From Distichodus sexfasciatus (Eukaryota; Chordata; Actinopteri; Characiformes; Distichodontidae), in assembly GCA_032718565.1 (NCBI GenBank), contig JAVGVS010000007.1:5572259-5636258 (forward strand): a DNA stretch of 64,000 bases, given 5' to 3'. The notes under the pieces were generated by a model. That model made no database searches and had not been told where the DNA came from. It was given only the letters and a program-made list of their open reading frames with translations. The stretch's first letter is position 1. Every line of letters starts with the position of its first letter. Of this stretch, positions 29,801-40,828 are shown in pieces. Position numbers and translations under genes: made by a program.

Positions 29801-30356
29801 TCAATATAAAGCAATTCCACTTTTAGGTTGTTAACATTTAGAAATTCTTACTGGTTGAGCAGTAATTTGGTCAGTTCCATGTAATAAGGGCTGGGGATGG
29901 GAGTGAAGGCGTCCTCCTTTCTCTCCTGCTCTCTGATCTCCTCCAGTTTATCTAAAAGAAAGGGGGGGGTTTCAGCAGGTCCTGTGGTCGCGCCAAAGCA
30001 GAAATAACGTGTAAAAGCGACAGTAATGCGGATTTACCAACGTCCATCCACTCCGGAGGAACTATTCTACACTTCTGTCTCTGTTTGAGATTAAGGGCCA
30101 GCCACACAGGCACTTCCACGGGCAGACCGGGGTTAAACGGGCCCAAATCGCCCTAAAACACGACACCACATGTTTAAAATCCCAAATAAAACCAATATCC
30201 GTGATTACATACATACTTAACCGCAACTATTTTTTGCTGCGCAGTTCTTATCTGTCAATTACTCACCCCGATTAAATAAATTTTATCAAGGCTGAAGTTC
30301 GGGATTATTTTCACCATCTCCTTCTCGGCAAGAAATTCCACCTCTGATGGATCCAT
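26884..30356 (-). CDS. gins2: DNA replication complex GINS protein Psf2
   Basis: Five exons on the minus strand, in coding order: 30356-30267, 30152-30038, 29951-29852, 28289-28163, 27012-26884 (stop 26886-26884). They total 561 nt, encoding 186 aa; human GINS2 has 185. It starts MDPSEVEFLAEKEMVKIIPN, continues GDLGPFNPGLPVEVPVWLAL, KQRQKCRIVPPEWMDV, FTPIPSPYYMELTKLLLNH, ADEIRTLVKDIWDTRIAKLR and LDNLTLMEINTTRSFLLDSL, and ends NLQPGTGSGKLQDY. Psf2 is one of four GINS subunits. With CDC45 and MCM2-7 it forms the CMG replicative helicase in the nucleus. All introns are GT-AG. It is convergent with gse1. Intron 3 carries a Tc1-derived palindrome, and introns 3 and 4 each carry a copy of a dispersed repeat. 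Confidence 0.97.
27340..27560. repeat. Dispersed repeat R3, copy in gins2 intron 4
   Basis: Shares blocks with 29300-29505: tttctgacct-aagactcagcag, tcctgctg-tatt-aggtggtgca, and gtcagcatttttgtg. Divergence is clear, so the copies are old. Confidence 0.6.
28410..28490 (-). repeat. SINE tail fragment
   Basis: Contains cattcattttccagcagctt and gggccagagtctatcccgga, a fragment often seen in fish SINE/LINE tails. Short and diverged. Confidence 0.35.
28628..29158. mobile_element. Rearranged palindromic Tc1-derived element
   Basis: The left arm (about 28628-28895) is the reverse complement of the 3' half of the Tc1-like element at 8706-9191, starting with its terminus CAGTACTGTGCA after a TA. The right arm (about 28965-29150) repeats the same transposase C-terminus and flank in the forward direction, ending cacctgcctagaactcctgc. 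The terminus at this side is damaged. A short duplicated aataatataatgactac spacer lies at 28907-28943. It lies in gins2 intron 3. Confidence 0.75.
29300..29505. repeat. Dispersed repeat R3, copy in gins2 intron 3
   Basis: The partner of 27340-27560, with the same ordered blocks. It includes a gtgtgtgttgtgctgatacc segment of a kind common in fish dispersed repeats. Confidence 0.6.
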
Positions 30357-30436
30357 ACTTTGTGAAAATATAGTTTTCTCCAAAAAAAAAAACCAACAAC
30401 AACAAACGCTAAAGTCCTCTCATGTGGCGAGCGCCG

Positions 30437-30444
30437 TTTCCCGC
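30437..30444. promoter_or_regulatory. Candidate E2F site upstream of gins2
   Basis: TTTCCCGC matches the E2F consensus TTTSSCGC and sits about 80 bp upstream of the gins2 start codon at 30356. GINS genes are known cell-cycle (E2F-type) targets. The functional claim is inference. Confidence 0.45.
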
Positions 30445-30810
30445 GAATTATTCGGACATGTTGGATGACGCGAGGTCATGAAGAATATTTACGGAGATGT
30501 GCTACTCGACGATTTTGTCCGAGTTTTAAATGCGACTAGATGGCGCTGGCGAGCGAGTCAAAAATACACGCATTTCTACGGAGCCTCTGGCCGACCTGAA
30601 CTCAGATACAGAACATTTATCATTGAATACCTCATGTAAATAATGCACATTTACTGTTTATACCTCTAGTTAAAAATTTAGATTTTGCAGTCTATTCATA
30701 TATGCATATTTTATGTGCCTTACGTCGCCTCGTCTATCTGTAGACTGTATATAGTCCAGTCAAGTCAAAGTCAAAGTAAACTTGGTCATCTCTGCTGTAT
30801 ACTGTACGAC

Positions 30811-32129
30811 AGACAGTGTTGGGGAGTAACGGAATACATGCACCGGCGTTACGTATTTAGAATACAAAATATGAGTAACTGTATTCCGTTACAGTTACCG
30901 TTTAAAAAGGTGATAATTAGAATACAGTTACTTTGTTGAAATAAATGGATTACACGGCGGTCTTTTCCTGTTTCATATGTTAGGCTATCCCCTCTCTATC
31001 CCCTCTCTATCCCCTCTCTAACTCTGGTAATTCCACGCATTGCCGGAAACCCAAACAAACACGCTATACAGCCACTCAGGAAAAATAAAGAGAAGAACCA
31101 GTTAAATAAATCTAAATAGATCATTCTCTGGATATTACAAATTAACCAAATCATTTAATATATTCCATCTATGCAAATGTTCTTATCAATAATATAATTA
31201 TTGGAACAAAAAAAAAAGATATAAACCGTAATCTGTAAAGAAGTAACTATCTGATTAAACTTGACATCATGGTAAATGTGTTGGGGGAAAGCAGTAAAGT
31301 CTCATTTTCCTTCAGTTATCAGTATCATCTTCCACATTGAAATACTGATCACAATCATAAATCAATATATGACCAGAGTATGACCAATTTCTCAAGTGAC
31401 AATGCTGACATAAGTCACAAAATAACGTCAACTGGGCCTATTCATTCTGAAATGAGATGATTTTTTTTTAACATAGAGTAGTACTTGCAAAAAAGAAAAT
31501 TTAATGGCATATCAACATACAGATTCACATATATTGTCAATAATTCTCAATCCCTCAATCAAAGTCTTAATAGTTTAGTTTTTTAAATACAGTTGCTTTG
31601 TTGAAATAAATGGATTACACGGCGGTCTTTTCCTGTTTCATATGTGAGGCTATCCCCTCTCTATCCCCTCTCTATCCCCTCTCTAATTCTGGTAATTCCA
31701 CGCATTGCCGGAAACCCAAACAAACACACAATAAGAGGCTCTAATGGAAGCGTCCTGTTAATGTTGGTGGCGTCAGTTACACAATGAACCCGGAGCCAGC
31801 ACAACAGAGCCAGCAGTGCCCGGGCAGGAATGCATTTCTTACTTGGAAATTTCGTCTTTGCTCCTTCAGAGTAAATATATTGTCTGTTCAGGAAGATTTG
31901 GGTTTAACAGCCAATTGGTAGAGAGAAACAAACAAGAATTTGCAGGATGTGATTGCTACATTCATGTAGTTGTAAAAAGCATGACCGTATATTAAGTAAT
32001 CCAAAATATTCAGAATACGTTACTCACATTGAGTAATTTAACGGAATACGTTACAAACTACATTTTGGGGCATGTATTCTGTAATCTGTAGTGGAATACA
32101 TTTTAAAAGTAACCTTCCCAACACTGTCT
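30811..32129. mobile_element. DNA transposon with captured emc8 3'UTR segment
   Basis: The ends are inverted: AGACAGTGTTGGGGAGTAAC at 30811 and ttcccaacactgtct ending at 32129; the subterminal gaatac-gttac motifs are also inverted. Inside is a direct repeat B (30921-31062 and 31586-31727, 142 bp each, about 98 percent identical). Between the two copies is segment X (31063-31588), nearly identical to 33676-34201. Removing X and one B leaves an element of about 650 bp. B contains three tandem atcccctctct units. The superfamily was not determined. Confidence 0.8.
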
Positions 32130-33388
32130 ACAGAGAGACGAGTCGACGTGGCTACGGTTTTAACAGTGCAAAGGACAAAGAACAAATAAGACACATAGAA
32201 TAGGCAACACAGGAAAATAATATAAGATATACACTTAAAATTAGAAGTGAAATATAAAATATAAACTTAAAACTACAAGTAGAAAGAGAGACAATTAGGA
32301 TGCGGTCCTCACCCTGAGCCTAAGATGACAAAGTTTATTTCGACTCTAATTTACCGTTTCCTGTTATTTGTGTTTCATGGAGCGTCTACATTTATGAACA
32401 GATAGATATAAGAATTTATTGTATTTAATGTATTGTGTAATTATATGTATTACCTAGTTTTACATTCATATTATTCTTAACTTACGTTGGCATTTTTCAG
32501 CAATCGCTATTTCGACATAAAGGGAATTTATTTCTATTTATTTTGGACGATCGGCCTTACACGATACCCAGTGTATTAAAGGTAGAAGTAGAAAGTCTCT
32601 GCGAAGGATTCTAGTTTCGAGCAACCCGGAATTTATAGATACAATAAATGTGCCACTAGGTGGCGGTGTTTGACTTGTTAACTTCTATTGAAGGAGAACA
32701 AGTGGACGGCAATAGTGGCGCTGTAGAAATGTCTAATGCTGAAAATTTTAGAAAGTTTATTGTAAGGATTTCCCATACATACCATGAGATATAACAGAGA
32801 GAAAAAATTCAGTACCGAACGGTTAGCGACGTCTGCTGGACTGATGATGTCGCTGTTAAAAAAATTAACAAATCGATAATGCATAGAAAATAAAAGTTAA
32901 TAAGATGTGAATGTAACATAAGAAAATACAAATGATCCAAAGGTAATAAACATAAAGGAAAAGGCAAAACTTATTTTTCAGCAATCCTTCATTTTTATTT
33001 CGCTGTATTTATTTTTATCTTTTAAAAGTATTCTATATCTATATCTATTTCCTTCTTTCTTCTTTCAAAATGCAATGCTTCATTATCTTAATGTTGGTTC
33101 TATAAAATGCAAGGCATTCTAGGCTGTGTGTAGATATTCCACCTATAAAACAGAACCAAAAAATGTTCACAGCAATAAGAGATGTAAATGTTTAAGGTTC
33201 CTTCGTTTAGTCTTATATTCACTTTAAATCTGTAAGTAGTGAGAAAATAAACCAAAAAACCTTAATGGAGCCATCAGTGGTTTCCAAAATGTGAAATTCC
33301 TTTAACATATCATTAAAGAGAAGACAATGCTGTTCCACACGCAATGTTCACAAAATACACAGCTATAAGTAGAAAAGTTTAAAAACAT
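32130..33388. other. Intergenic stretch, nothing recognised
   Basis: AT-rich sequence between the transposon and the probable emc8 3' end. I see no conserved frame, RNA gene or clear repeat terminus. Confidence 0.5.
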
Positions 33389-34431
33389 TTTATTTATTCA
33401 TCATTTTTACAAAAGTAACATTTTAATCACTAAGATTTCCAACTAGATGATTCTAATTATGTTGCTGACTCTGAATATTACTAACCTATGCATCATTATC
33501 AAATTAGTTAACAGAAATAATAACTGCCTTACTCAGATCACACTTGGCAGAGCATAAAATTGTCTATATATTAATGTCATTTTTTCAATTGTATATATTA
33601 AGAACATTAATAAGAATTAATGAAAACCACTCTCTTTTTACTCAATATCTCTACAGGATTATTTGTCTCTTTAAGGCTATACAGCCACTCAGGAAAAATA
33701 AAGAGAAGAACCAGTTAAATAAATCTAAATAGATCATTCTCTGGAAATTACAAATTAACCAAATCATTTAATATTCCATCTATGCAAATGTTCTTATCAA
33801 TAATATAATTAATGGAACAAAAAAAAAAAAGATATAAACCGTAATCTGTAAAGAAGTAACTATCTGATTAAACTTGACATCATGGTAAATGTGTTGGGGG
33901 AAAGCAGTAAAGTCTCATTTTCCTTCAGTTATCAGTATCATCTTCCACATTGAAATACTGATCACAATCATAAATCAATATATGACCAGAGTATGACCAA
34001 TTTCTCAAGTGACAATGCTGACATAAGTCACAAAATAACGTCAACTGGGCCTATTCATTCTGAAATGAGATGATTTTTTTTGAACATAGAGTAGTACTTG
34101 CAAAAAAGAAAATTTAATGGCATATCAACATACAGATTCACATATATTGTCAATAATTCTCAATCCCTCAATCAAAGTCTTAATAGTTTAGTTTTTTAAA
34201 TGATGCATACAAATTTTTGCCTGACAGCAATTTCAAAATAGGTGCATGCCATAAAAGGTCACATTTCGGTTCTTCATAGTACATGTTGTACCGAACAGTG
34301 CCTTGCTTGCCCTTTAAAAAGAATTTCATCCCACTGAGAATGTACTTTTCTGCAGGATTCAATACAGTAACAATATGCAACACATTTTGGCATCAATGGC
34401 TTGATCAGATAAAGTGGACTCTTGCACAGCT
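33389..34431 (-). other. emc8: emc8 3' untranslated region (inferred)
   Basis: On the minus strand, overlapping AATAAA signals lie at 33398-33393 and 33394-33389, about 1 kb after the stop. The segment 34201-33676 inside this region has a near-identical copy in the transposon at 31063-31588. Confidence 0.45.
33676..34201. repeat. Source-like copy of the 526-bp duplicated segment
   Basis: The segment runs from gctatacagccactcaggaa to tagtttagttttttaaat and matches 31063-31588 with only a handful of substitutions and small indels. The equal 526-base length reflects offsetting indels. This copy is not bounded by transposon sequence, which suggests it is the original. Confidence 0.85.
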
Positions 34432-35492
34432 TCAGCATAGATGCAACACGGATTTGTTGATTTCAGGATTTGTCCAGTCATTCCTGAGGTCATCCAGATG
34501 GTTGTCAAAGTCTATGAGGTTTTCATACGACCTGTTCTCCAGTAATGCTGCTGTAATCTTCTGAGCTTCCGTCCAGTCCTCAAAACAGTCTCTGGAATGA
34601 GGTGTAAAATTTTTCAATCGTCTTTTCAATCTATTCACTTACATCAAACTAGCCATCTAAATCTTCCTCAAGCATCTCAGTAATACAGGCACAAAAAGTT
34701 AAAGATCTTACCAAAAAGTGGTGAAGTAGCTAAACCTTCTGTGACATTATTATTACAACAAAAGGTGTTTGCCCAAGCACTGTTTTCTAAAAGTGGATAC
34801 AGTTTGGTCTGTCAGTTGACAACATTGATAACAGCAAGGCCAAAGCATTTTAAAGCTCCAAAATATCACACTGATAATCGACTTTTATTAATTCCTAGTT
34901 AATTAGCATTGAATTGTTCATATTAGTAGATATGTAGAAAATGAATTGGAATTGAATGCATATGTGAAGCCTCATAGCTATAATGCCACTGTTTTCATGC
35001 AGAAAAGAAAATATTTTAAAATACCAATGCATGTTTTGTTTATATGAAACAAAGCAGATGTGACATCCTGGTCATTTTTGCTTGTCTTTAAAAAACTTTC
35101 CCCTGTCAAAATATGTCTGTCTAGGTTCTCAGTCATCCAGGACATGGTAGTATGGAGCTTGAGTCAAAGGCAACTGGATTTATAAGGTTCTTGAAGACGT
35201 TTCACCTCTCACTCAAAAGGCTTCTACAGTTTCTGCAGTCAAAACAAAAGGCCTTTCAGCTGAGACAAAACATCTTCAAGAACCTTAAAAAAGTCCATTT
35301 CCCTTTCAATTCCAACTCTCAAGACTGTCCCTACTGAAGTTCACCATGTCAGAAATGGGCAGCACTTTTGAGTTCTTGAAATCTGGCAAATAATATCAGG
35401 ACTGAAGAAAGATGTTTATGAAACTCTCACTCACACACTTGGTCTATTTAACTCCTAAGTATGCTGCAGACACACCAAAATCATTTGAAAAT

Positions 35493-35546
<54 letters not shown>

Positions 35547-37046
35547 TGCTAAACATAATCACAATAATCTATAACTGGGCACTAGTTTCAATGATTTCAA
35601 TGAAATAATACTCACATGTTTGGATCTCTGCACTTCCACTTGTTGTCAAGATGATCGTAAATGGAAAGCACTGGAGCAAAACATCCCATGTGAAATCTGC
35701 TGTTGTCCAGCTGAAATAGTATACATAGTTTTTTTTTTAATTAAATAACTGGAATTTATAGCTAGTTGACTTATGTTTAGAGACTCCACAGTCAGTAACT
35801 TACTATTATCATTGCTGCTTCACTGAAGTTTTCTGAAATCCTTGCAGCTACCTTTTCAGCAACCTGATTTGGCCTACAGTTGGAGAGACTCATCACATCA
35901 GAATTTGATGCAGTTTGTGGTATTTCACACAAATATACACCATTCACCAACTTTGGGCACATATCAAGGCTGTCCAATATAAGTAAGACACTTTTCAACT
36001 AAGAATACTTCAAAATTGGTTTGATTCAGTGCTGACAAAATGTAAAAATTCTGCTTTGCGATGGCTCACATGACCATACTAAACAACCCTAATGCTAATC
36101 CTACTACTACTAATAATAATAATAACAACAACAACCACATCTTACCTTGCTTCTTTTATCCTTTCATTGGCTTGATAGTAACCAGCTATAACATATTTGT
36201 TTTCTTTACACCAAGTGTCAATCTGCAAAAAACGAAACAGCCTTTCAAATATTGTACCTATAACAAACTGTCCAGATGGCTTACCTTTATGACTTCACAG
36301 ATAAGTTGTGTCTCATGTTAAATCAGTTTCTTATGTTTAATTAGCAGTATGAACAGAGAAGCACACATTTACTGATTTATGATGACAGACTGTCACCAGA
36401 TCGTGTAACTCATTAAACACTGCAAACTATAATTGTCTGTGATATAGAAAATTTTAAAACATCTGCTCAGAAATTAACAATAATAAAAAAATTACTTGTT
36501 AATGAGCTTGAGCCATCCTTTCATAAACTCCATTTAAGGATCAAATCAGAGCAAATAATATCACATCAGTTTGTTTGTTTTTTTATTGTAGATTAGTCAC
36601 AAAAATAGTTAATCGAATGAGTTCCCTGTTGTTTAAAAGAACAAGATATTTGTTTGCGGGATTTGTTTGGTTTTATTTGTCTTATTTGACAAAACTTCCA
36701 GTAACGTATCTGCGCAAGCGCACATCGCGACGACGGCGCTGAAGCGATATATCGTGCAGCCCTTAAACACGCTGGTTATGGTTCTACGGGGCGGATTACT
36801 AAACAAACTACATAGTTAAAAAACTGTACTCGCCAGGGTAAGTGCCACCTCCAGCATGGGTGCCAGCGCCAAAGTGCCGTGGAAAAGAGGCACACAGTCC
36901 ACGCAGAGCACGACGCCGCTGTGGCCTTCTTTCTTCTTCTCCTTCTGTTTCTCGGCCACCAGCAGTCCGTTAACGGCGCAGTGTGGATACTTGGCTGCGT
37001 GCAGTAACATTTTGCAGTACGCCTGAGTGGTCAACTTAATAGGCAT
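34432..37046 (-). CDS. emc8: ER membrane protein complex subunit 8
   Basis: Five exons on the minus strand, in coding order: 37046-36834, 36222-36146, 35873-35804, 35710-35616, 34591-34432 (stop 34434-34432). They total 615 nt, encoding 204 aa; human EMC8 has 210. It starts MPIKLTTQAYCKMLLHAAKY (human MPGVKLTTQAYCKM); an in-frame ATG five codons upstream is possible but less likely. Then come HCAVNGLLVAEKQK, VDCVPLFHGTLALAPMLEVA, YVIAGYYQANERIKEA, PNQVAEKVAARISENFSEAA, and the ending FDNHLDDLRNDWTNPEINKS, VLHLC. The fold is an MPN domain without the JAMM zinc-protease residues. EMC8 is on the cytosolic side of the EMC insertase, which inserts tail-anchored and polytopic membrane proteins. Intron 1 appears to start with GC rather than GT. 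It is divergent from cox4i1. Confidence 0.96.
35495..35542. repeat. TG then TA microsatellite in emc8 intron 4
   Basis: A short TG run is followed by about 21 TA units. Confidence 0.9.
36101..36134. repeat. AAT/AAC trinucleotide repeat
   Basis: ACT, AAT and AAC triplets run up to the emc8 exon 2 donor region on the opposite strand. Confidence 0.7.
36828..36833 (-). other. emc8: Probable GC splice donor of emc8 intron 1
   Basis: Reading the minus strand, the exon ends ACC CTG and the intron begins GCGAGT. The next exon starts ATT GAC ACT after TTTTTTGCAG. The human protein reads TLIDSW across this join (fish TLIDTW), which fixes the phase-0 boundary. The nearest GT (GCGA|GTACAG) would add four bases and shift the frame. 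Confidence 0.75.
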
Positions 37047-38399
37047 TATGACTTTTAACAAGGCCTGGTGACGGACATAAAAACGCAGCAGTAACTCGGA
37101 GCTCCTTCAGCTTCACTTTAAGCGGTCTTACAGGCTAACGAGTTAGCTCACTAGCTATCTTGCCAATTTCATTCCGACTTTTCTCGACTAACTCGTTGGC
37201 TACCGTTCCGCAGAGTGGCCCTGGCTATGTCGGAGACTATGCTCTGAGTGTTCCTTTTAGAGTCGGCGTCTTCTCAGACCGGGCAATCCCGTTCCGACCG
37301 TATTATAAGCTGAGGAGTCGGCTTTAGATAAAGGGTTGCACTTACACAAGATTCTTGCTTCACGCTGCTTCCAATGGTTCGCTTCGGGGCCGCAGCCCTG
37401 CGCGCCGGTAACGTAAAGCAGCAGTTATTTGCGACATGCCGACAAGCGCGGGGTTTATTTTTGGGATTTTTTTGCTACGTACATTGATCATACTGTATAA
37501 GCAAAGAGGCATACACGGCCTCATGGAAGACACAGTATTGATACACACTGGAAGAACAAAATCAATCAATATATAAAAATATAGAATAGTCACTCATAAC
37601 AATGTCTTGAAAAAAACAGGACTGACACAACAGAAAACTAGTTATATCTCTAGTTATCTTTCAGGTCATTCTGTTTGACCCTTTAACTAAAGATAAGATA
37701 AAAACAAGAGATTAATCTCATTAAGAAACACACAAAGGATTGCTTACAATTATCCTTATTTACCCATAAGAATAACTAATATAAATCATGTCCAAAAAGA
37801 GGGTTTTTAAAAGAGCGCTCAGCTAGCGGTAAAGCGACATATCTTACATAGTATATTTAAGCTTCACAGTTTCATTCCCATAAATATGAACTACAATAAA
37901 ATGAATATTTAAATGCCCTTTTACATATAGGACAGAAAACAAAAAGAGCTGTGCAACATTACTCTGCAACATTAAGTGCAAATTAATAGCTACTGTGAAA
38001 TACCTAACACATCAATTCATTGTTAAAGACAATGAGAACTTGATAGATACAAAACATTAACTTTTAAAAACTGTTATACAAATATAGCAATCGTCATGAA
38101 ATATACATCAATATATGCGTTTGTAAATTGTTGGCTTTTTTCGATGAAACTAACATTTAAACTGTAGATCGTTTGATGTGTATCTAAAAGTATGTTTTAC
38201 TATGTGTCAACGAAATGTAGTGTATTTAATGCAGCGGCGATTCACTTATTAGGTTCACAGACTTACTGCTACAACTACCCCTAAAATTGTAAAATTGGAT
38301 TGTAAAAAGTCTTAAAAATTATTAAGTGTTGATTGATAAAATATTAAAGTAACAATAAAGACTGCGGGTCACGGGGTTTTCACGGACCCTTACTTATTA
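37047..38399. other. Divergent intergenic region between emc8 and cox4i1
   Basis: About 1.4 kb separate the emc8 start and the cox4i1 first exon. The emc8-proximal 350 bp is richer in CG and likely holds its promoter. The middle is AT-rich with no recognised element. Confidence 0.5.
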
Positions 38400-38480
38400 A
38401 CCCACAATGCTCTGCTGTGTCGTGTTTCCGGTGCACTTCCGTTTCTTCATCTTTGCTAAACGTCGGGCGAAAGCGGCTAG
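38400..38480 (+). promoter_or_regulatory. cox4i1: cox4i1 core promoter and non-coding first exon
   Basis: Two ETS-type cores, TTTCCG (38425-38430) and CTTCCG (38437-38442), match the NRF-2/GABP sites known in COX4I1 promoters. CCCACAATGC at 38401-38410 resembles the ZNF143/Staf core. A candidate untranslated exon ends AGCGGCTAG at 38480, followed by the donor GTAGGT. The transcription start is not determined. Confidence 0.5.
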
Positions 38481-39156
38481 GTAGGTGCGCGTAGTGAGTT
38501 CTACTTACAATTTTATTTTGTGGTATGAATGATCATTTGTATGTAAGTCATAGTTGTTTATATGCTTCTCTTAATTGTGCTTTAGCCGTATTTAACCAAT
38601 TGCTACTTGAAAACGGTTAATTGCTTACGAACTGAGCGGTGACATTGAGACCGCGGCGGTCGCTCTCGCGCCGCGTCTGGTTTCATTTACCGTTAGCCTG
38701 TTAGCCTGTTAGCCTGAAGATGCGGTGCAGGTTTTGGATACTCACAGAATGCAGTAATTGTCCCGCTTGGATGTGTAAACAGTGCAAGTATGAATTTGGG
38801 ACATTGGCGAAATACAAGAGGCCGATTTATTTGTGTTTTGAGCGCAAGCCAAACATGACCTTGTGCCGCTTCCTGAAACTAATGGCAGATTAAGGCTTAT
38901 CGGGAGATATATTTGCACTAATGTCAGTAAGTTTTTTAATCATCCATATAAAATAACCTCGATAGTTGTCATGTAGCCGGAAAGTGTTGAGTTTCATCAA
39001 TTGAACTGCTTGGAAAGACCCCATTGTTTTCCTCTATTATTGAATGGCTGGGTTATCTGCCAGTAACGATAGGAAAAGCAATACGTGTTTTCCATTTTAA
39101 AATGTCTCATTTGGTTGCAGTGACTTAATGTGACCTTGCCATGTTCTTCCTGCAGC

Positions 39157-40670
39157 ATGTTGGCCACCAGAGCATTCCGCCTTGTTGGGAAACGAGCTTT
39201 GTCAACGTCTGTGTGCCTGCGTGGTGGACACGGTGAGTTTTGCTTAGGCCAGATAACACAAACAAAATGGATGAAATTTCTTGGGTTGATCGATCAATAC
39301 ACCTTTTATATTGTGAATCACTTATACTTTCATATAGTTATGAGTAGCTTTACACTAGAATTGCAGTACATTAGAACATACTTGATTAATGCAGTCCTTT
39401 GGGTCGAAGCAATATAGAATGAAAAACGTCTTCATTATAAAAAAAAACCATCAGTGGGTATCTAAAAGAACTGTCTTGATGCTAATAGAAATGTTAAGAG
39501 TTATATGAGTATATAAGTATACCTAAAGCACTGACCTCACTCTACAACACCATCCTTGGCTTTGACTTTGATCACTTGGAGTGAGTGCTAAAATGTCAGT
39601 GCAAGACAGCTTGCAGACTTAGTAAGAAAACAGCAAGACCTGTAACCAGTGCTTTTACAATTGCAGGAGTTCTGCTTCATCTTTGAGAATAAACCCTTTT
39701 CTGCCCACTCACCATGAATGTTTAAACAATTTGTTCAGTGAAGAAACTGGGGTGTAAAATTGTGTTTTTTTTTTTAAACAGACCAATATCAGTATCTTAT
39801 CTGTGGCAATATGAATTTACCTTTTTTGTTTTCTGCAGGGGTTGCCAAGGTTGAAGACTACTCTCTCCCAGCATATTTTGACCGTAGGGAGACACCTCTC
39901 CCAGAGGTCCGATATGTCAAGGACTTGAGTCCAGCACAGAAGTCCCTTAAAGAAAAGGAGAAGGGCTCATGGACTGCCCTGTCCAATGATGAGAAAGTTG
40001 CTTGTATGTATAACTGGGAAAAAAAACATTTGAATTTACCCTACTTTTGAGTCATTTTGTTCTTTACCATAGATGTTCTGTCTTTGTCACAGTGTACCGC
40101 ATGAGCTTCAAGGAGAGTTTTGCTGAAATGCACAAAGGCTCAGGAGAGTGGAAGTCTGTGGTAGCTGGAGTACTGTTCTTCTGTGGTTTCACTGGCCTTG
40201 TTGTGCTGTGGCAGAGATTCTATGGTGTGTTTTTCCCATACATTCTTATCACTTGCTGTCTACTTTAATGACAGATTGATTGTTTTTATTGACTTCTCCC
40301 CAAAATATTGCTTTCCGTATTTATTTTACACATCACTGCTGGGCATGGTGGTACAGTGGTTAGTGCTGCTGCTGCCTCACAGCAAGAAGGTCCTGGGTTT
40401 GATTCCCAGGTTGGCCTTAAGACCTTTCTGTGTGGAGAAGGGGAATGGTGCATCCAAAATAAAGTGTAGGCTCGTTTTATATGTAGACCAGTAAGTGCAA
40501 TTATAATCTAACTTCTGTTACTGTTTGTTCCTGCAGTTTATGGAGAGCTTCCACACACATTTGATGCTGAGTACAAGCAAAAAGAGCTTCAGAGGATGCT
40601 GGACATGAGAATCAACCCTGTCGAGGGCTTTTCTGCCAAATGGGACTATGAGAACAAGACCTGGAAATAA
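39157..40670 (+). CDS. cox4i1: Cytochrome c oxidase subunit 4 isoform 1, mitochondrial
   Basis: Coding exons: 39157-39232, 39839-40003, 40093-40224, 40537-40670 (TAA 40668-40670), giving 168 aa; human COX4I1 has 169. It begins MLATRAFRLVGKRALSTSVC, a mitochondrial targeting peptide nearly identical to human MLATRVFSLVGKRAISTSVC. Mature blocks include DYSLPAYFDRRETPLPEVRY, SPAQKSLKEKEKGSWTALSN, RMSFKESFAEMHKGSGEWKS, the single membrane span GVLFFCGFTGLVVLWQRFY, and the ending RMLDMRINPVEGFSAKWDYE. The ATG follows a 3'-splice site by one base, so a non-coding first exon lies upstream (probably ending 38480). Subunit 4 is the largest nuclear-encoded complex IV subunit and mediates ATP/ADP control. 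The pairing with emc8, the mammalian 'COX4 neighbour', is conserved. A SINE head lies in intron 3. Confidence 0.98.
40338..40445 (+). repeat. DANA/Mermaid-like SINE head fragment
   Basis: It starts ctgggcatggtggtacagtg gttagtgctg and carries the B-box-like gggtttgattcccagg. It stops after tttctgtgtggagaa, so it is 3'-truncated. It lies in cox4i1 intron 3. Confidence 0.7.
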
Positions 40671-40822
40671 ATTAACATTTAACACTGGACCATGTTACAA
40701 GTTCTTCTTACACAGCAATGCTGTAATTAGTCAAAGATAGGCGTTTGACTTGTCCTGAATACCTCAGTGATAGCATTCTGGAAGATCACTTCCTCTTAAG
40801 GTTATTGTGCATTGTAAATGAA

Positions 40823-40828
40823 ATTAAA
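40823..40828 (+). terminator. Candidate cox4i1 polyadenylation signal
   Basis: ATTAAA lies about 150 bases after the stop codon, a typical spacing for the short cox4i1 3'UTR. AATAAA motifs near 41110-41125 are alternatives. Confidence 0.45.

Noticed and set aside
30985..31020. CRISPR-like short tandem repeats (atcccctctct three times)
   Set aside because: Contiguous tandem units without spacers inside a eukaryotic transposon; a simple minisatellite.
34283..34564. 93-codon plus-strand frame opposite the last emc8 exon
   Set aside because: Shadow of emc8 exon 5, whose minus-strand frame matches EMC8 to its C-terminal HLC.
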